Below, in pieces: positions 46,482-55,613 of a stretch of 64,000 bases of DNA (positions within the stretch are counted from its first letter, which is position 1; every line of letters begins with the position of its first letter). The DNA is from Streptomyces sp. NBC_01275 (GTDB lineage Bacteria > Actinomycetota > Actinomycetes > Streptomycetales > Streptomycetaceae): positions 3,348,001-3,412,000 of the forward strand of contig NZ_JAPEOZ010000001.1 of the NCBI RefSeq assembly GCF_026340655.1. Reading direction: 5' to 3'. Below the pieces are notes generated by a model that saw only the letters and a program-made list of their open reading frames with translations, was not told where the DNA came from and did not search any database. The position numbers and the translations under genes are program-made.

Positions 46482-47561
46482 CTAGGACCTGGCTTCGAGG
46501 GCTTCGCGGCTGGACGAGCCCGGCAGGGGCCAGGTGTACGGCCCCTCGGGCTCGTCCAGCCACGCCCACGCGTGATCGGCGTCGACCGTGATGCCGTAGC
46601 GCTGCCGGTCGGGCCTGCCCTCGCGCTCCCACAGGGCGTGGGCCTCCTGGGGGTCGAGGGCGCCTCGGGTGAGGGACAGCAGGAAGCGGAAGCGGTCGCT
46701 CTCGCGGGCCCAGTGCGGGACCCCGGCGAGGGCGACCGGCTCGGGCAAGGGCCGGCTCTCCCCGCGCAGGGGCACGAAGTAGGCGGGCGTGTGCAGGAAG
46801 CGGCCCTCGGCGTGCCCGGCGTCCCGGACGGTCAGCACGACCAGGCCGGTGGCCAGCGGGGTCAGGATCAGGGCCCCCGGTCGGCTCTGGGCGAGCCAGG
46901 GGCGCGGGATCGACGCCAGCTGGCAGGTCGCCATGATCCGGTCGAAGGGGGCCCGCTCCGGCGCCCCGCTCGCCCCGTCGCCGACCACGACCGCCGGGCG
47001 GTGTCCGGCGGTGGCGAGATGACTGCGTGCGGACTCGGCGATCTCCGGGTCCAGGTCGACGGTCGTGACGTTCTCGTCGCCGAGCCGGTACGCCAGCAGC
47101 GCCGCGTTGTAACCGGTTCCGGCGCCGATCTCCAGGACCCGGTCGCCGTCCTCGACCCGCAGCTCGGCCAGCATCAGCGCCATCAGCGAGGGCTGGCTGC
47201 TGGAGGAGAGCAGCTCGCCGTCGCGCAGTCGGGTCGCCAGCGGGGTGTCCTCGTAGGCGCCGCGCATCCAGCGCTCACGGGTGCGCGGGTCGGGGCTCTC
47301 GCCCCAGATCCGCTGGTAGCCGCCGACTCCGCTGACGTAGTAGTACGGCACGAACAGATGGCGCGGGACCGTCGCGAAGGCCTCCCGCCAGCGCGGGTCG
47401 CCGGCGAACGCCCCGCTCGCCTCGATCGCGCGCACGAGCGCTGCCCGCGCCGAGTCGGCGAGGTCGTCGAGGTCGGCGAGGTGTTCGCCGCCCTTGTCGT
47501 CCTTGCCGTACTTGCCGTACTTGCCGTACGTGCCGTCCTTGCCGAGCGCATGCGGACCCAT
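46482..47561 (-). CDS. Protein-L-isoaspartate O-methyltransferase family protein
   Basis: 359 aa. The N-terminus carries a Tyr-Gly-Lys repeat from a 9-bp DNA repeat. The methyltransferase domain has VPRHLFVP, the SSSQPSLMALML segment, the SAM loop VLEIGAGTGYNAALLA and VTTVDLDPEIA, all PCMT-like. The C-terminal ~120 residues are extra compared with plain PCMT and are common in streptomycete homologues, some of which methylate peptide natural products. No precursor peptide is adjacent, so repair or an unknown protein target is likely. Convergent with the FHA gene. Confidence 0.88.
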   Translation of the reverse strand: MGPHALGKDGTYGKYGKYGKDDKGGEHLADLDDLADSARAALVRAIEASGAFAGDPRWREAFATVPRHLFVPYYYVSGVGGYQRIWGESPDPRTRERWMRGAYEDTPLATRLRDGELLSSSSQPSLMALMLAELRVEDGDRVLEIGAGTGYNAALLAYRLGDENVTTVDLDPEIAESARSHLATAGHRPAVVVGDGASGAPERAPFDRIMATCQLASIPRPWLAQSRPGALILTPLATGLVVLTVRDAGHAEGRFLHTPAYFVPLRGESRPLPEPVALAGVPHWARESDRFRFLLSLTRGALDPQEAHALWEREGRPDRQRYGITVDADHAWAWLDEPEGPYTWPLPGSSSREALEARS

Positions 47562-47606
47562 GACTCCACTGTGCGCTGGGAGGAGGCGGGAAGCGAGCGC
47601 CCGTTC

Positions 47607-47661
47607 GCCGGTGGTGCCCCGGTGGTCCGCCGGTGGTGCGCCGGTGGTGCGCCGGTGGTCC
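47607..47661. repeat. Five 11-bp tandem repeats between divergent genes
   Basis: Unit gccggtggtgc with minor variants occurs five times without gaps, between the methyltransferase ATG (47561) and the globin start (47697). The period is close to one helical turn, so all copies face the same side of the DNA. Confidence 0.85.
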
Positions 47662-47696
47662 TAAGCCTTCGGTCCTCCGTCTTCCCGTCTGAGACC

Positions 47697-48113
47697 ATGG
47701 GGGACGTGAAAGAGATTCGGCGCGGCACGCTTCAGGAGCAGACCTTCTACGAGCAGGTCGGCGGGGAGGAGACCTTCCGCCGACTGGTCCACCGTTTCTA
47801 CGAGGGAGTGGCCGAGGACCCGATCCTGCGGCCCATGTATCCCGAGGAGGACCTGGGCCCGGCCGAGGAGCGTTTCGCGCTGTTCCTGATGCAGTACTGG
47901 GGCGGTCCGACGACGTACAGCGAGAACCGCGGCCATCCGCGGCTGCGCATGCGTCACGCGCCCTTCGCCGTCGACCGGGCCGCGCACGACGCCTGGCTGA
48001 CGCACATGCGGGTCGCCGTCGACGAGCTCGGCCTCTCCGAGGAGCACGAGCGGACGCTGTGGAACTACCTGACGTACGCGGCGGCTTCGATGGTGAACAC
48101 GGCCGAGCAGTGA
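47697..48113 (+). CDS. glbO: Group II truncated haemoglobin (trHbO)
   Basis: 138 aa from ATG 47697; GTG 47706 would give 135. The two-on-two globin has TFYEQVGGEETFRRLVHRFY (helices A-B with a B10 Tyr), PMYPEEDLGPAEERFALFL, the proximal His87 in RMRHAPF and a G8 Trp in TLWNYL. It binds O2/NO and is linked to oxygen handling or nitrosative stress in actinobacteria. Divergent from the methyltransferase gene across 11-bp repeats. Confidence 0.92.
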   Translation: MGDVKEIRRGTLQEQTFYEQVGGEETFRRLVHRFYEGVAEDPILRPMYPEEDLGPAEERFALFLMQYWGGPTTYSENRGHPRLRMRHAPFAVDRAAHDAWLTHMRVAVDELGLSEEHERTLWNYLTYAAASMVNTAEQ

Positions 48114-48128
48114 CCCGCCCGGCGGCCG

Positions 48129-48818
48129 TCAGCGGACGCTGAGGTCGAAGCCGCCGAGCCCTGCCCGCCGTACGGCGACGGATCCGTAGGGCGTCCGCAG
48201 CCGGAGCCAGGCTCCGGAGGAGAACAGACCGGCGACTTCGGTACCCGCTCCCGGAGCTTCGGCCGGGCGCAGGAAGCCCAGGGACTGCGCCGCGTGCACG
48301 GCGCGCACGGGAAGGCCGGTGTCGCCGACCGTCCGGGACCAGATCTCCCGACCGATGCGGTCGAGTTCGGCCCGGGTACGGCGTTCTGCCGTCAACTCCT
48401 CAGTGCGGCCCCGGAATTCGGCGACGGCCGCGCCGACCATCGCGCGCAGCGCGTCCGGCGCGGGCAGCCCCTCCTCGGGCCGCCACCCGCCCCGGGGCGG
48501 CAGCACACCGGCCCACGGCGGCCCGGTCACCGTGCCGGGCACCCCGGCCGTGGCCGCGAGCTCGTCCACCGTCTCCAGCAGCTCGCCCGCGGACACGGTG
48601 ACGTCCAGCGTGACGTCGAGCCCGTTCTCGTACGGCTTGGCCAGCCGTACCGTGCGGATGGCGAGCACCTCGAAGGACGGCGGGCGGCCGAAGACGGCGA
48701 GCGCGGTGCCGGCCGCCTGCAGCCGGACCGCTGCTCCACGGTCGTAGTGGAGCAGCCGGGAGAGGAAGGCCGCGAGGTCCGCCGCCTCCCCCTCGTCGGC
48801 GAGGTGCAGCACCGTCAT
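48129..48818 (-). CDS. Hypothetical protein cotranscribed with a thioesterase
   Basis: 229 aa from ATG 48818, which overlaps the thioesterase stop by 4 nt. Soluble alpha/beta protein with FEVLAIRTVRLAKPYENGLDVTLD-type beta strands (shown in part) near 55-80, a helical middle (~120-165) and a beta C-terminus ending VAVRRAGLGGFDLSV. No motif of known function recognised. Coupling to a hotdog thioesterase and EttA suggests a housekeeping role. Confidence 0.82.
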   Translation of the reverse strand: MTVLHLADEGEAADLAAFLSRLLHYDRGAAVRLQAAGTALAVFGRPPSFEVLAIRTVRLAKPYENGLDVTLDVTVSAGELLETVDELAATAGVPGTVTGPPWAGVLPPRGGWRPEEGLPAPDALRAMVGAAVAEFRGRTEELTAERRTRAELDRIGREIWSRTVGDTGLPVRAVHAAQSLGFLRPAEAPGAGTEVAGLFSSGAWLRLRTPYGSVAVRRAGLGGFDLSVR

Positions 48819-49225
48819 GCGGCGACGGCCTTCTCGGCGTCGTCCCGGTACTCCTGAAGGAACTCGCGCTCCTCGCCCGTGAGCCGGCGCGGCCGCTCGG
48901 CCTCGAAGTCGAACGGCACGACCACCGTCGAGGCACGGACGTAGACCTGGTCGCCGTCCTTCACCTCGTAGGTGATGGTGAAGGACGCCGCCCTTATCTC
49001 CGTGATCCACAGCTCGATGTCCACGGGCGTGTGCCGGTGGACGAGCTGCCGCTTGTAGTCGATCTCGTGGCGTGCCACCACGGACCCCTGCTTGAAGTCC
49101 TTCTCCGGACGGAACAGGAAGTCGATACGGGCTTCCTCCAGGTAGCGGAGGAAGACCACGTTGTTGACGTGGCCGTACGCGTCCATGTCCGCCCAGCGCA
49201 GTGGGCAGCGGTAGATGTGCCGCAA
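48815..49225 (-). CDS. Hotdog-fold acyl-CoA thioesterase (4HBT family)
   Basis: 136 aa, probable TTG start 6 nt after the ettA stop. Family motif RWADMDAYGHVNNVVFLRYL contains the catalytic Asp/His region of 4-hydroxybenzoyl-CoA-thioesterase-like enzymes. EEARIDFLF and HEIDYKRQLVH complete the fold. It hydrolyses an acyl-CoA or acyl-carrier thioester in the cytoplasm; substrate unknown. Operon order is ettA, thioesterase, hypothetical. Confidence 0.88.
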   Translation of the reverse strand: MRHIYRCPLRWADMDAYGHVNNVVFLRYLEEARIDFLFRPEKDFKQGSVVARHEIDYKRQLVHRHTPVDIELWITEIRAASFTITYEVKDGDQVYVRASTVVVPFDFEAERPRRLTGEEREFLQEYRDDAEKAVAA

Positions 49226-49231
49226 GATCGA

Positions 49232-50896
<1,665 letters not shown>

Positions 50897-51249
50897 GAGA
50901 AACCGTCCGGCAGCTTGAAATCTGGCAGTGGGCAGATACACCCCATCTTGCCTGAGGTCTACCCCCGGGTGTTAACCCGATTGGCGGGGGACGGCTGACC
51001 TGGGGGTTCGATGTTTACGGCGGCGGGTCGTCTGTCACTGTCGGTCGTCGGCGAGTGACCTCGGGGGACGCCGGCCGGCCCTGGGACGGCCCGGCACGGC
51101 AACCGGCCCGAGCCCCATGGCGATGTCAGCGCCGGCGACCGGCGACCGGCCCGCCTTCGCGGTCCGGGAGGACGGACGCCCGACCCCCTCCCTGAGCCTG
51201 TCACCGGACAGCGGCACCATCGAGAACAACGGCGAACCGCTCCCCTTCG
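50897..51249. other. Intergenic region between ettA and arsI
   Basis: 353 bp. It carries the ettA leader and promoter (left) and the space after arsI (right). GC-rich inverted sequence (ggccggccctgggacggccc) near 51073-51092 could terminate arsI transcripts. Short frames on both strands lack ribosome sites and known domains. Confidence 0.4.
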
Positions 51250-51720
51250 TCAGCCGCAGCCGCAGCCTGTTGCTGCAGGAAGCTCGTCCGTGGCCTGGCT
51301 GGTGCAGCAGCCGTCGCCGGTGGCGTCCGGGGCGGCGCTCTTGCCGAGGGTGTCGGCGTGGGCCTTGACCACGTAGACCTCCCAGGGCTCCTTGCCGGGG
51401 CCATGGACCCACACCTTGTCCTGGAGGGCGTAGCAGCAGGAGGTGTCGTTCTCCTCGAAGGTGGCCAGGCCGGCGTCCTTCAGGCGGCTGGTGGCCGCGT
51501 TGACCTGGTCGGTGGACTCCACCTCGACGCCGAGGTGGTCGAGGCGGGTTTCCTCGCCGGGCTCGCCTTCGATCAGGACGAGCTTGAGCGGGGGCTCGGC
51601 GATGGCGAAGTTGGCGTAGCCCTCGCGCCGCTTGGCCGGTTCGGTGCCGAAGAGCTTCGTGTAGAAGGTGATCGACGCTTCGAGGTCGCTGACGCGCAGG
51701 GCGAGCTGGGCACGGGACAT
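51250..51720 (-). CDS. arsI: ArsI-type C-As lyase (organoarsenical demethylase)
   Basis: 156 aa from ATG 51720. Vicinal-oxygen-chelate fold: ALRVSDLEASITFYTKLFG start, metal ligands His62 (LDHLGV) and Glu114 (EPWEVY), and the As-binding pair Cys95-Cys96 in NDTSCCYAL, as in known ArsI. The enzyme uses O2 and Fe(II) to cleave the C-As bond of trivalent methyl- or aromatic arsenicals. A Cys-rich tail (GDGCC, GCGCG) is extra. Divergent from the arsR operon. CadI-type metal proteins are related, but the Cys pair favours ArsI. Confidence 0.9.
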   Translation of the reverse strand: MSRAQLALRVSDLEASITFYTKLFGTEPAKRREGYANFAIAEPPLKLVLIEGEPGEETRLDHLGVEVESTDQVNAATSRLKDAGLATFEENDTSCCYALQDKVWVHGPGKEPWEVYVVKAHADTLGKSAAPDATGDGCCTSQATDELPAATGCGCG

Positions 51721-51743
51721 GGCACGATTCCCATCTGCTTGCA

Positions 51744-51790
51744 TTGATGTCTGTCGATACAAGCTTGCGTCTTGAATCGAAAAACGTCAA
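51744..51790. promoter_or_regulatory. Probable ArsR operator/promoter region
   Basis: ttgatgtctgtcgat (51744-51758) and ttgaatcgaaaaacgtcaa (51772-51790), the latter an inverted TTGA...TCAA, occupy the 79-bp gap between divergent arsI and arsR. ArsR proteins bind such imperfect ATCAA/TTGAT repeats, so both directions are probably arsenite-inducible. Confidence 0.6.
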
Positions 51791-51799
51791 CATAGAAGC

Positions 51800-52180
51800 A
51801 TGTCGAAGCAAGAACTCGTGGTCCTCGGCCAGGACACGGCAGACGGTGCCTGCTGCTCGGCGTCCCTGGCCGCCCCGTTGGGCGAGGAACAAGCGGCCGA
51901 CCTGGCGAAGACCTTCAAGGCGCTGGGTGACCCGGTCCGGCTGCGCCTGCTGTCCATGATCGCTTCGCGTGCGGGCGGCGAGGTGTGCGTATGCGACCTG
52001 ACCCCGGCGTTCGATCTGTCCCAACCGACGATCTCGCACCACCTCAAGCTGCTCCGGCAGGCGGGCCTGATCGACTGCGAGCGTCGCGGCACCTGGGTCT
52101 ACTACTGGGTCTTGCCCGACGCCTTCGACCGGCTGGCCACCTTCCTGCAGACCTCGCAGACAGCGGAGGCGACCGCGTGA
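51800..52180 (+). CDS. arsR: Arsenite-responsive repressor
   Basis: 126 aa. Winged helix with FKALGDPVRLRLLSMIAS, DLSQPTISHHLKLLRQAGLI as recognition helix and RRGTWVYYWV as wing. The As(III) site is the ELCVCD-type motif here read as EVCVCDL (Cys63, Cys65), with another Cys pair (18, 19) near the N-terminus that could supply a third ligand. Binding releases it from the operator upstream. Its stop overlaps the next GTG by 4 nt. Confidence 0.94.
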   Translation: MSKQELVVLGQDTADGACCSASLAAPLGEEQAADLAKTFKALGDPVRLRLLSMIASRAGGEVCVCDLTPAFDLSQPTISHHLKLLRQAGLIDCERRGTWVYYWVLPDAFDRLATFLQTSQTAEATA

Positions 52181-52938
52181 GCCCCACGCTGAGCCGTCGG
52201 GTCCTGGCCGAGGGCGTGGGCTCAGCGGCCCTGGTCGCGGTGGTGGTCGGTTCCGGCATCCAGGCCACCGAGCTCACCGATGACGTCGGCGTTCAGTTGC
52301 TGGCCAACTCGCTCGCCACCGTGTTCGGGCTGGGCGTCCTGATCACGCTGTTCGGCCCGGTCTCGGGAGCGCACTTCAACCCCGTCGTCACGCTCGTGGC
52401 CTGGTTCACCGGCCGCCGCACCCCCGGTGGCCCGTCCCTCCGGGACGTGGCCGCGTACATCCCTGCCCAGACCGCCGGAGCGATCGGCGGCGCCGTCCTG
52501 GCCGACGCCATGTTCGCCAGGCCCCTGGTGCAGTGGTCCACCCATGACCGCTCCGCCGGTCACCTGTGGCTCGGCGAGCTGGTCGCGACCGCAGGGCTCG
52601 TCCTGCTGATCTTCGGGCTCGGGCGCTCGGGCCGCGCCCACCTCGCACCGGCCGCCGTGGCGTCCTACATCGGTGCGGCGTACTGGTTCACGTCCTCCAC
52701 ATCCTTCGCCAACCCTGCCGTCACCATCGGTCGCGCCTTCACGGACACCTTCGCCGGCATCGCGCCGGCCTCGGTCGGGCCGTTCGTCGCAGCGCAGATC
52801 GCCGGTGCCGTACTCGGCCTGGGGCTGACGGCCGCCGTGTTCGCCGCCCACCCCGCCCCGGCCCCTACCGCCCCGGCCCCTACCGGCACGGTTCTCGCCC
52901 AGGGCGAACCCGGACTCGCCGCTCCCTCCAGTTCCTGA
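52177..52938 (+). CDS. aqpS: Aquaglyceroporin-type (MIP family) arsenite channel
   Basis: 253 aa from GTG 52177, translationally coupled to arsR. Six helices with two half-helix NPA boxes: NPV in SGAHFNPVVT and NPA in SFANPAVT. The family in ars operons (AqpS type) conducts As(OH)3 and partly oxidised or methylated arsenicals down their gradient, so with ArsC it can discharge arsenite made inside the cell. No ArsB/Acr3 pump is present in this operon. The C-terminal tail is Pro/Thr-rich. Confidence 0.88.
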   Translation: MSPTLSRRVLAEGVGSAALVAVVVGSGIQATELTDDVGVQLLANSLATVFGLGVLITLFGPVSGAHFNPVVTLVAWFTGRRTPGGPSLRDVAAYIPAQTAGAIGGAVLADAMFARPLVQWSTHDRSAGHLWLGELVATAGLVLLIFGLGRSGRAHLAPAAVASYIGAAYWFTSSTSFANPAVTIGRAFTDTFAGIAPASVGPFVAAQIAGAVLGLGLTAAVFAAHPAPAPTAPAPTGTVLAQGEPGLAAPSSS

Positions 52939-52965
52939 CCCACGCCGCTCAGAAAGAGACCCGCC

Positions 52966-53388
52966 GTGACCACACCCGCCGAGCGCCCGTCCGTCCTGTT
53001 CGTCTGCGTCCACAACGCCGGACGCTCACAGATGGCCGCCGCCTTCCTCACCCACCTGGCGGGCGACCGCGTCCAGGTGCGCTCCGCCGGTTCCGCCCCC
53101 GCCGACACCGTCAACCCCGCCGTCGTCGAAGCCATGACCGAGGCGGGTATCGACATCTCCGCCGAGGTCCCCAAGGTGCTCACCGTGGAGGCGGTACAGG
53201 CGTCCGACGTCGTGATCACGATGGGCTGCGGCGACACCTGCCCCTTCTTCCCCGGCAAGCGCTACCTCGACTGGGAGCTCCCCGACCCCGCCGGGCAGGG
53301 AGTCGAAGCCGTCCGCCCCATCCGAGACGAGATCGAGAAGCGGATTCGCGCCCTGGTCGACGAGATCGCCCCGGAGAGCCGGCCGTGA
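52966..53388 (+). CDS. arsC: Arsenate reductase, low-molecular-weight phosphatase type
   Basis: 140 aa, GTG start. P-loop VCVHNAGRSQM with nucleophile Cys14; redox Cys residues in MGCGDTCPFFPG; general-acid Asp in DWELPDPAGQG. This is the thioredoxin- or mycothiol-coupled ArsC class reducing As(V) to As(III). In actinobacteria mycothiol coupling is common (inference). The product would leave through the adjacent aquaporin. Its stop overlaps the arsN1 start. Confidence 0.94.
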   Translation: MTTPAERPSVLFVCVHNAGRSQMAAAFLTHLAGDRVQVRSAGSAPADTVNPAVVEAMTEAGIDISAEVPKVLTVEAVQASDVVITMGCGDTCPFFPGKRYLDWELPDPAGQGVEAVRPIRDEIEKRIRALVDEIAPESRP

Positions 53389-53897
53389 GCACGGCGGGCG
53401 AAATCCACATCACCACGATGGCGGCCGAGCATACGGACGAGATCCTGACGATCTACCGACTCGGCATCGACGAGGGCGACGCCACCTTCGAGACCACCGC
53501 TCCCACCTGGGCAGAGTTCGACGCCGCCAAGCTGCCCCAACACCGGCACGTGGCTCTCGGCGATGCCGGCAGGGTGCTGGGCTGGGTCGCCGCGGCGCCG
53601 GTCTCCGATCGGTGCGCGCATGCCGGCGTCGTCGAGCACTCGGTGTACGTCCACCCGGCCGCACGTGGTCACGGCGTCGGTGCCGCACTGCTCCGCCAAC
53701 TGATCATGTCCACCGAAGCCGCGGGCATCTGGACGATCCAATCCGGCGTCTTTCCCGAGAACACCGCCAGCCTCGCCCTCCACCGAAAGGCGGGATTCCG
53801 CGTGATCGGGACCCGCGAACGCATCGGCCGACACCGAGGCGCATGGCGCGACGTCGTACTGCTCGAGCGCCGGAGCCCTGTCGTCGGAACTGTCTAG
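53385..53897 (+). CDS. arsN1: GNAT acetyltransferase, ArsN1/phosphinothricin-acetyltransferase type
   Basis: 170 aa from GTG 53385, overlapping arsC by 4 nt. The PAT-like sequence has IYRLGIDEGDATFETTAP, VEHSVYVHPAARGHGVGAAL (acetyl-CoA binding), SGVFPENTASLALHRKAGF and HRGAWRDVVLLER. Enzymes of this clade N-acetylate phosphinothricin or the arsenical antibiotic arsinothricin. Its place in an ars operon with arsI favours arsinothricin or related organoarsenical resistance. Substrate not testable from sequence alone. Confidence 0.82.
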   Translation: MSTAGEIHITTMAAEHTDEILTIYRLGIDEGDATFETTAPTWAEFDAAKLPQHRHVALGDAGRVLGWVAAAPVSDRCAHAGVVEHSVYVHPAARGHGVGAALLRQLIMSTEAAGIWTIQSGVFPENTASLALHRKAGFRVIGTRERIGRHRGAWRDVVLLERRSPVVGTV

Positions 53898-53996
53898 CGC
53901 CCTCCGAGGTCGGCGTCTCATCGCCATGCTCCCCCACCTGTTGCTCGTCGTCCGCCCTGAACGACAATGCGCCCACGAAGCGACGAGGGGGGCAGC

Positions 53997-54464
53997 GTGG
54001 AACGAGACCTCGCGAGGGTCTGGTGGGTGGGACTCGCTCTGTCTGCTCTGGTGCTCGGCGCACTGGGGCCGATGACCGGATACGACGGCAACTTTCTGTC
54101 AGTGGTGATGCTGGCGTGCCTCACGGCCATCGCCGGTGTGGTCCCCACCCATGCTCTCGTCTTCAGGTGGCTGGGGAAACGCGATCGTCGCGTCCCCGGA
54201 TGGATCGCCTACCTGGCTGCCGCCGTGGTGTCGTCGGTCGCCCTCTCGCTGCTGACCTCGCTGATCCTCATCGGTCTGCCTCACGCCTGGGAGACGGCGG
54301 TGTCGTGGAGCGACATCCGGCTGCGCACGACATGGATTGCCGGCGTCCTCGTCCCGGCCGCCGTCGGCACCCATCTGGTGATCCGCCTCTGGCGCCGCCT
54401 CGAGTCCCGAACGTATGGCGGCGACCGCCCCCGCTCCTCGGGGCGTGGTGGCGAGCACCGTTGA
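53997..54464 (+). CDS. Small four-helix membrane protein
   Basis: 155 aa from GTG 53997, preceded by AGGGGGG at about 5 nt; ATG 53967 is an upstream alternative with no ribosome site. Hydrophobic helices near 10-28, 35-55, 70-93 and 115-132; the C-terminal tail is basic. No family recognised. It follows arsN1 by about 100 bp and may or may not belong to the arsenic island. Confidence 0.7.
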   Translation: MERDLARVWWVGLALSALVLGALGPMTGYDGNFLSVVMLACLTAIAGVVPTHALVFRWLGKRDRRVPGWIAYLAAAVVSSVALSLLTSLILIGLPHAWETAVSWSDIRLRTTWIAGVLVPAAVGTHLVIRLWRRLESRTYGGDRPRSSGRGGEHR

Positions 54465-54779
54465 CCCGGCCGGTGGGCGGCTGTGCGCCGGCGGGACGTA
54501 CCAGCGGCCGGCCACATGAGCTGGTGACCGGCGGTGGTGCGCGGGGGCGTTTCCCCGCACTCGTGGTCTGATGTTCGACCCGGGCCGACCGCCCCGGGCT
54601 GTAGTGGTCCGCCATCAGCGGGTCGATGTCCCCGTCCGGCTGCACCCTGATGTGCGGCCGGCGCCTCCCCGCCGAGGCGTCATCCGGCCCGCCACGATCG
54701 GCTCACCACGACCTGCCCGGGGCTGCCCCGCGGATCTCCCTCGCTCCCCTCCAGTCCGCAGCGGCCCCTGCGGGTGGGG
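54465..54779. other. Intergenic region with a possible gene fragment
   Basis: On the minus strand a stretch near 54558-54670 reads like coding sequence (HIRVQPDGDIDPLMADHYSP) without start, ribosome site or recognised domain. It may be the remnant of an accessory gene. Nothing else was recognised here. Confidence 0.3.
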
Positions 54780-54818
54780 GGAGAAGGGCTCGCTTCCTGC
54801 AAGCTTGCCCGTTCTCCG
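54780..54818 (-). terminator. Hairpin downstream of the frameshifted small gene
   Basis: ggagaagggc and gcccgttctcc pair with one bulge around a ~15-nt loop, a few bases after the minus-strand stop at 54822. Confidence 0.5.
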
Positions 54819-54821
54819 GAG

Positions 54822-55018
54822 CTAGCCTGCCTTGCGTTGGGCCGGGCTCATGGCTGAGAGGGAGGCCTGTGCGTCCTCGAGGAGGTAGGTGTCGTTCTCC
54901 CCGAAGTCCGGGGCCTGAAAGGGGTTCGTCGTCGGGGTCGGCGATGCGGTGGCGGTGGAGCTGGGTGCCCCTTCCGGGGCGGAGAACAGCGAGGTCAGGT
55001 CGATGAGAGGTCTCCCAT
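54822..55018 (-). pseudogene. Small acidic protein gene, apparently frameshifted by a CT dinucleotide
   Basis: From ATG 55018 the frame stops after seven codons. Removing one TC from the CTCTC run at about 55004-55008 (minus strand) would give MGDLIDLTSLFSAPEG and a ~64-aa protein continuing through PTPTTNPFQAPDFGENDTYL to ...MSPAQRKAG. The 197-nt span equals 65 codons plus 2 nt. The reading is inferred, but the fit is good. Neighbours are other small streptomycete proteins. Confidence 0.5.
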
Positions 55019-55070
55019 TCGTTACAGAGCCAGGAAGGGACCTGGCGTGCCGTGACCGGGCACGGCGGTC

Positions 55071-55298
55071 CTACAGCTTGCTCATCTTGGCGTACGGACT
55101 CAGGATCCGCTCTTGTGCCGAGCCGAAATCCACGAGCACGGCGATTCCCTCCTCGATGCCGATCACTCGGCCGAGGCCGTACATGTCGTGTGTGACCTGG
55201 TCGCCCACGGCGAAATGCTTGGGAGACGGCGCGACCGGGGCCTTGAAGGGGCTGGTAGGCAAATAGCGCTTCGGTGCAGCTGGCTTTGTCATTGTCAC
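55071..55298 (-). CDS. Small CarD-like/SH3-type protein
   Basis: 75 aa; GTG 55298 or ATG 55292. A basic N-terminal ~28 residues precede a compact beta domain FAVGDQVTHDMYGLGRVIGI, then AVLVDFGSAQERILSPY. It resembles the Tudor/CarD N-terminal fold that binds RNA polymerase or nucleic acid, and is a common small streptomycete protein. The function is not established and the fold is inferred. Confidence 0.75.
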   Translation of the reverse strand: MTMTKPAAPKRYLPTSPFKAPVAPSPKHFAVGDQVTHDMYGLGRVIGIEEGIAVLVDFGSAQERILSPYAKMSKL

Positions 55299-55379
55299 CA
55301 GTATGGGCCTGCACGGGCCCCTCGCTGAAGCCGTCCGCGTCCGCTGTTCGTCACAGGCCCCGACGGCGAGGGGCGGCGG

Positions 55380-55568
55380 CTACCTTTTCCGGGCTCTGTA
55401 CCGCTTCATGAGCGCCGTGATCCTTTCCTGGTCAGCCTGGCCGTTGAGTTCGGTCAGAAGATCGTCCGGGCACAGCTCGTAGAGGTCGCCCCACCATCGG
55501 CGTCCTCGGTTGTCCCAGATGCGGTAGCCGCCCGGCACGCCCCTGGCGACATAGCGTCTCCTGCTCAC
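55380..55568 (-). CDS. Small basic hypothetical protein
   Basis: 62 aa, rich in Arg, Trp and Tyr (YRIWDNRGRRWWGDLYELCP) with a basic tail (KRYRARKR). No membrane helix. From memory similar small proteins occur in many Streptomyces genomes. About 80 nt downstream of the CarD-like gene on the same strand. Function unknown, perhaps nucleic-acid binding. Confidence 0.65.
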   Translation of the reverse strand: MSRRRYVARGVPGGYRIWDNRGRRWWGDLYELCPDDLLTELNGQADQERITALMKRYRARKR

Positions 55569-55613
55569 GGTCCCCCTGCCGCATGACCGTGGGCAGACAG
55601 GCCCGCCACGGCC

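Noticed and set aside
46482..47561. RiPP (lanthipeptide/graspetide-type) cluster based on the PCMT-like enzyme
   Set aside because: No precursor peptide, cyclase or ATP-grasp gene is adjacent; the divergent gene is a globin.
51117..51368. 83-codon plus-strand gene between ettA and arsI
   Set aside because: It overlaps the end of arsI in antisense, has no ribosome site and turns Arg/Trp-rich in its second half.
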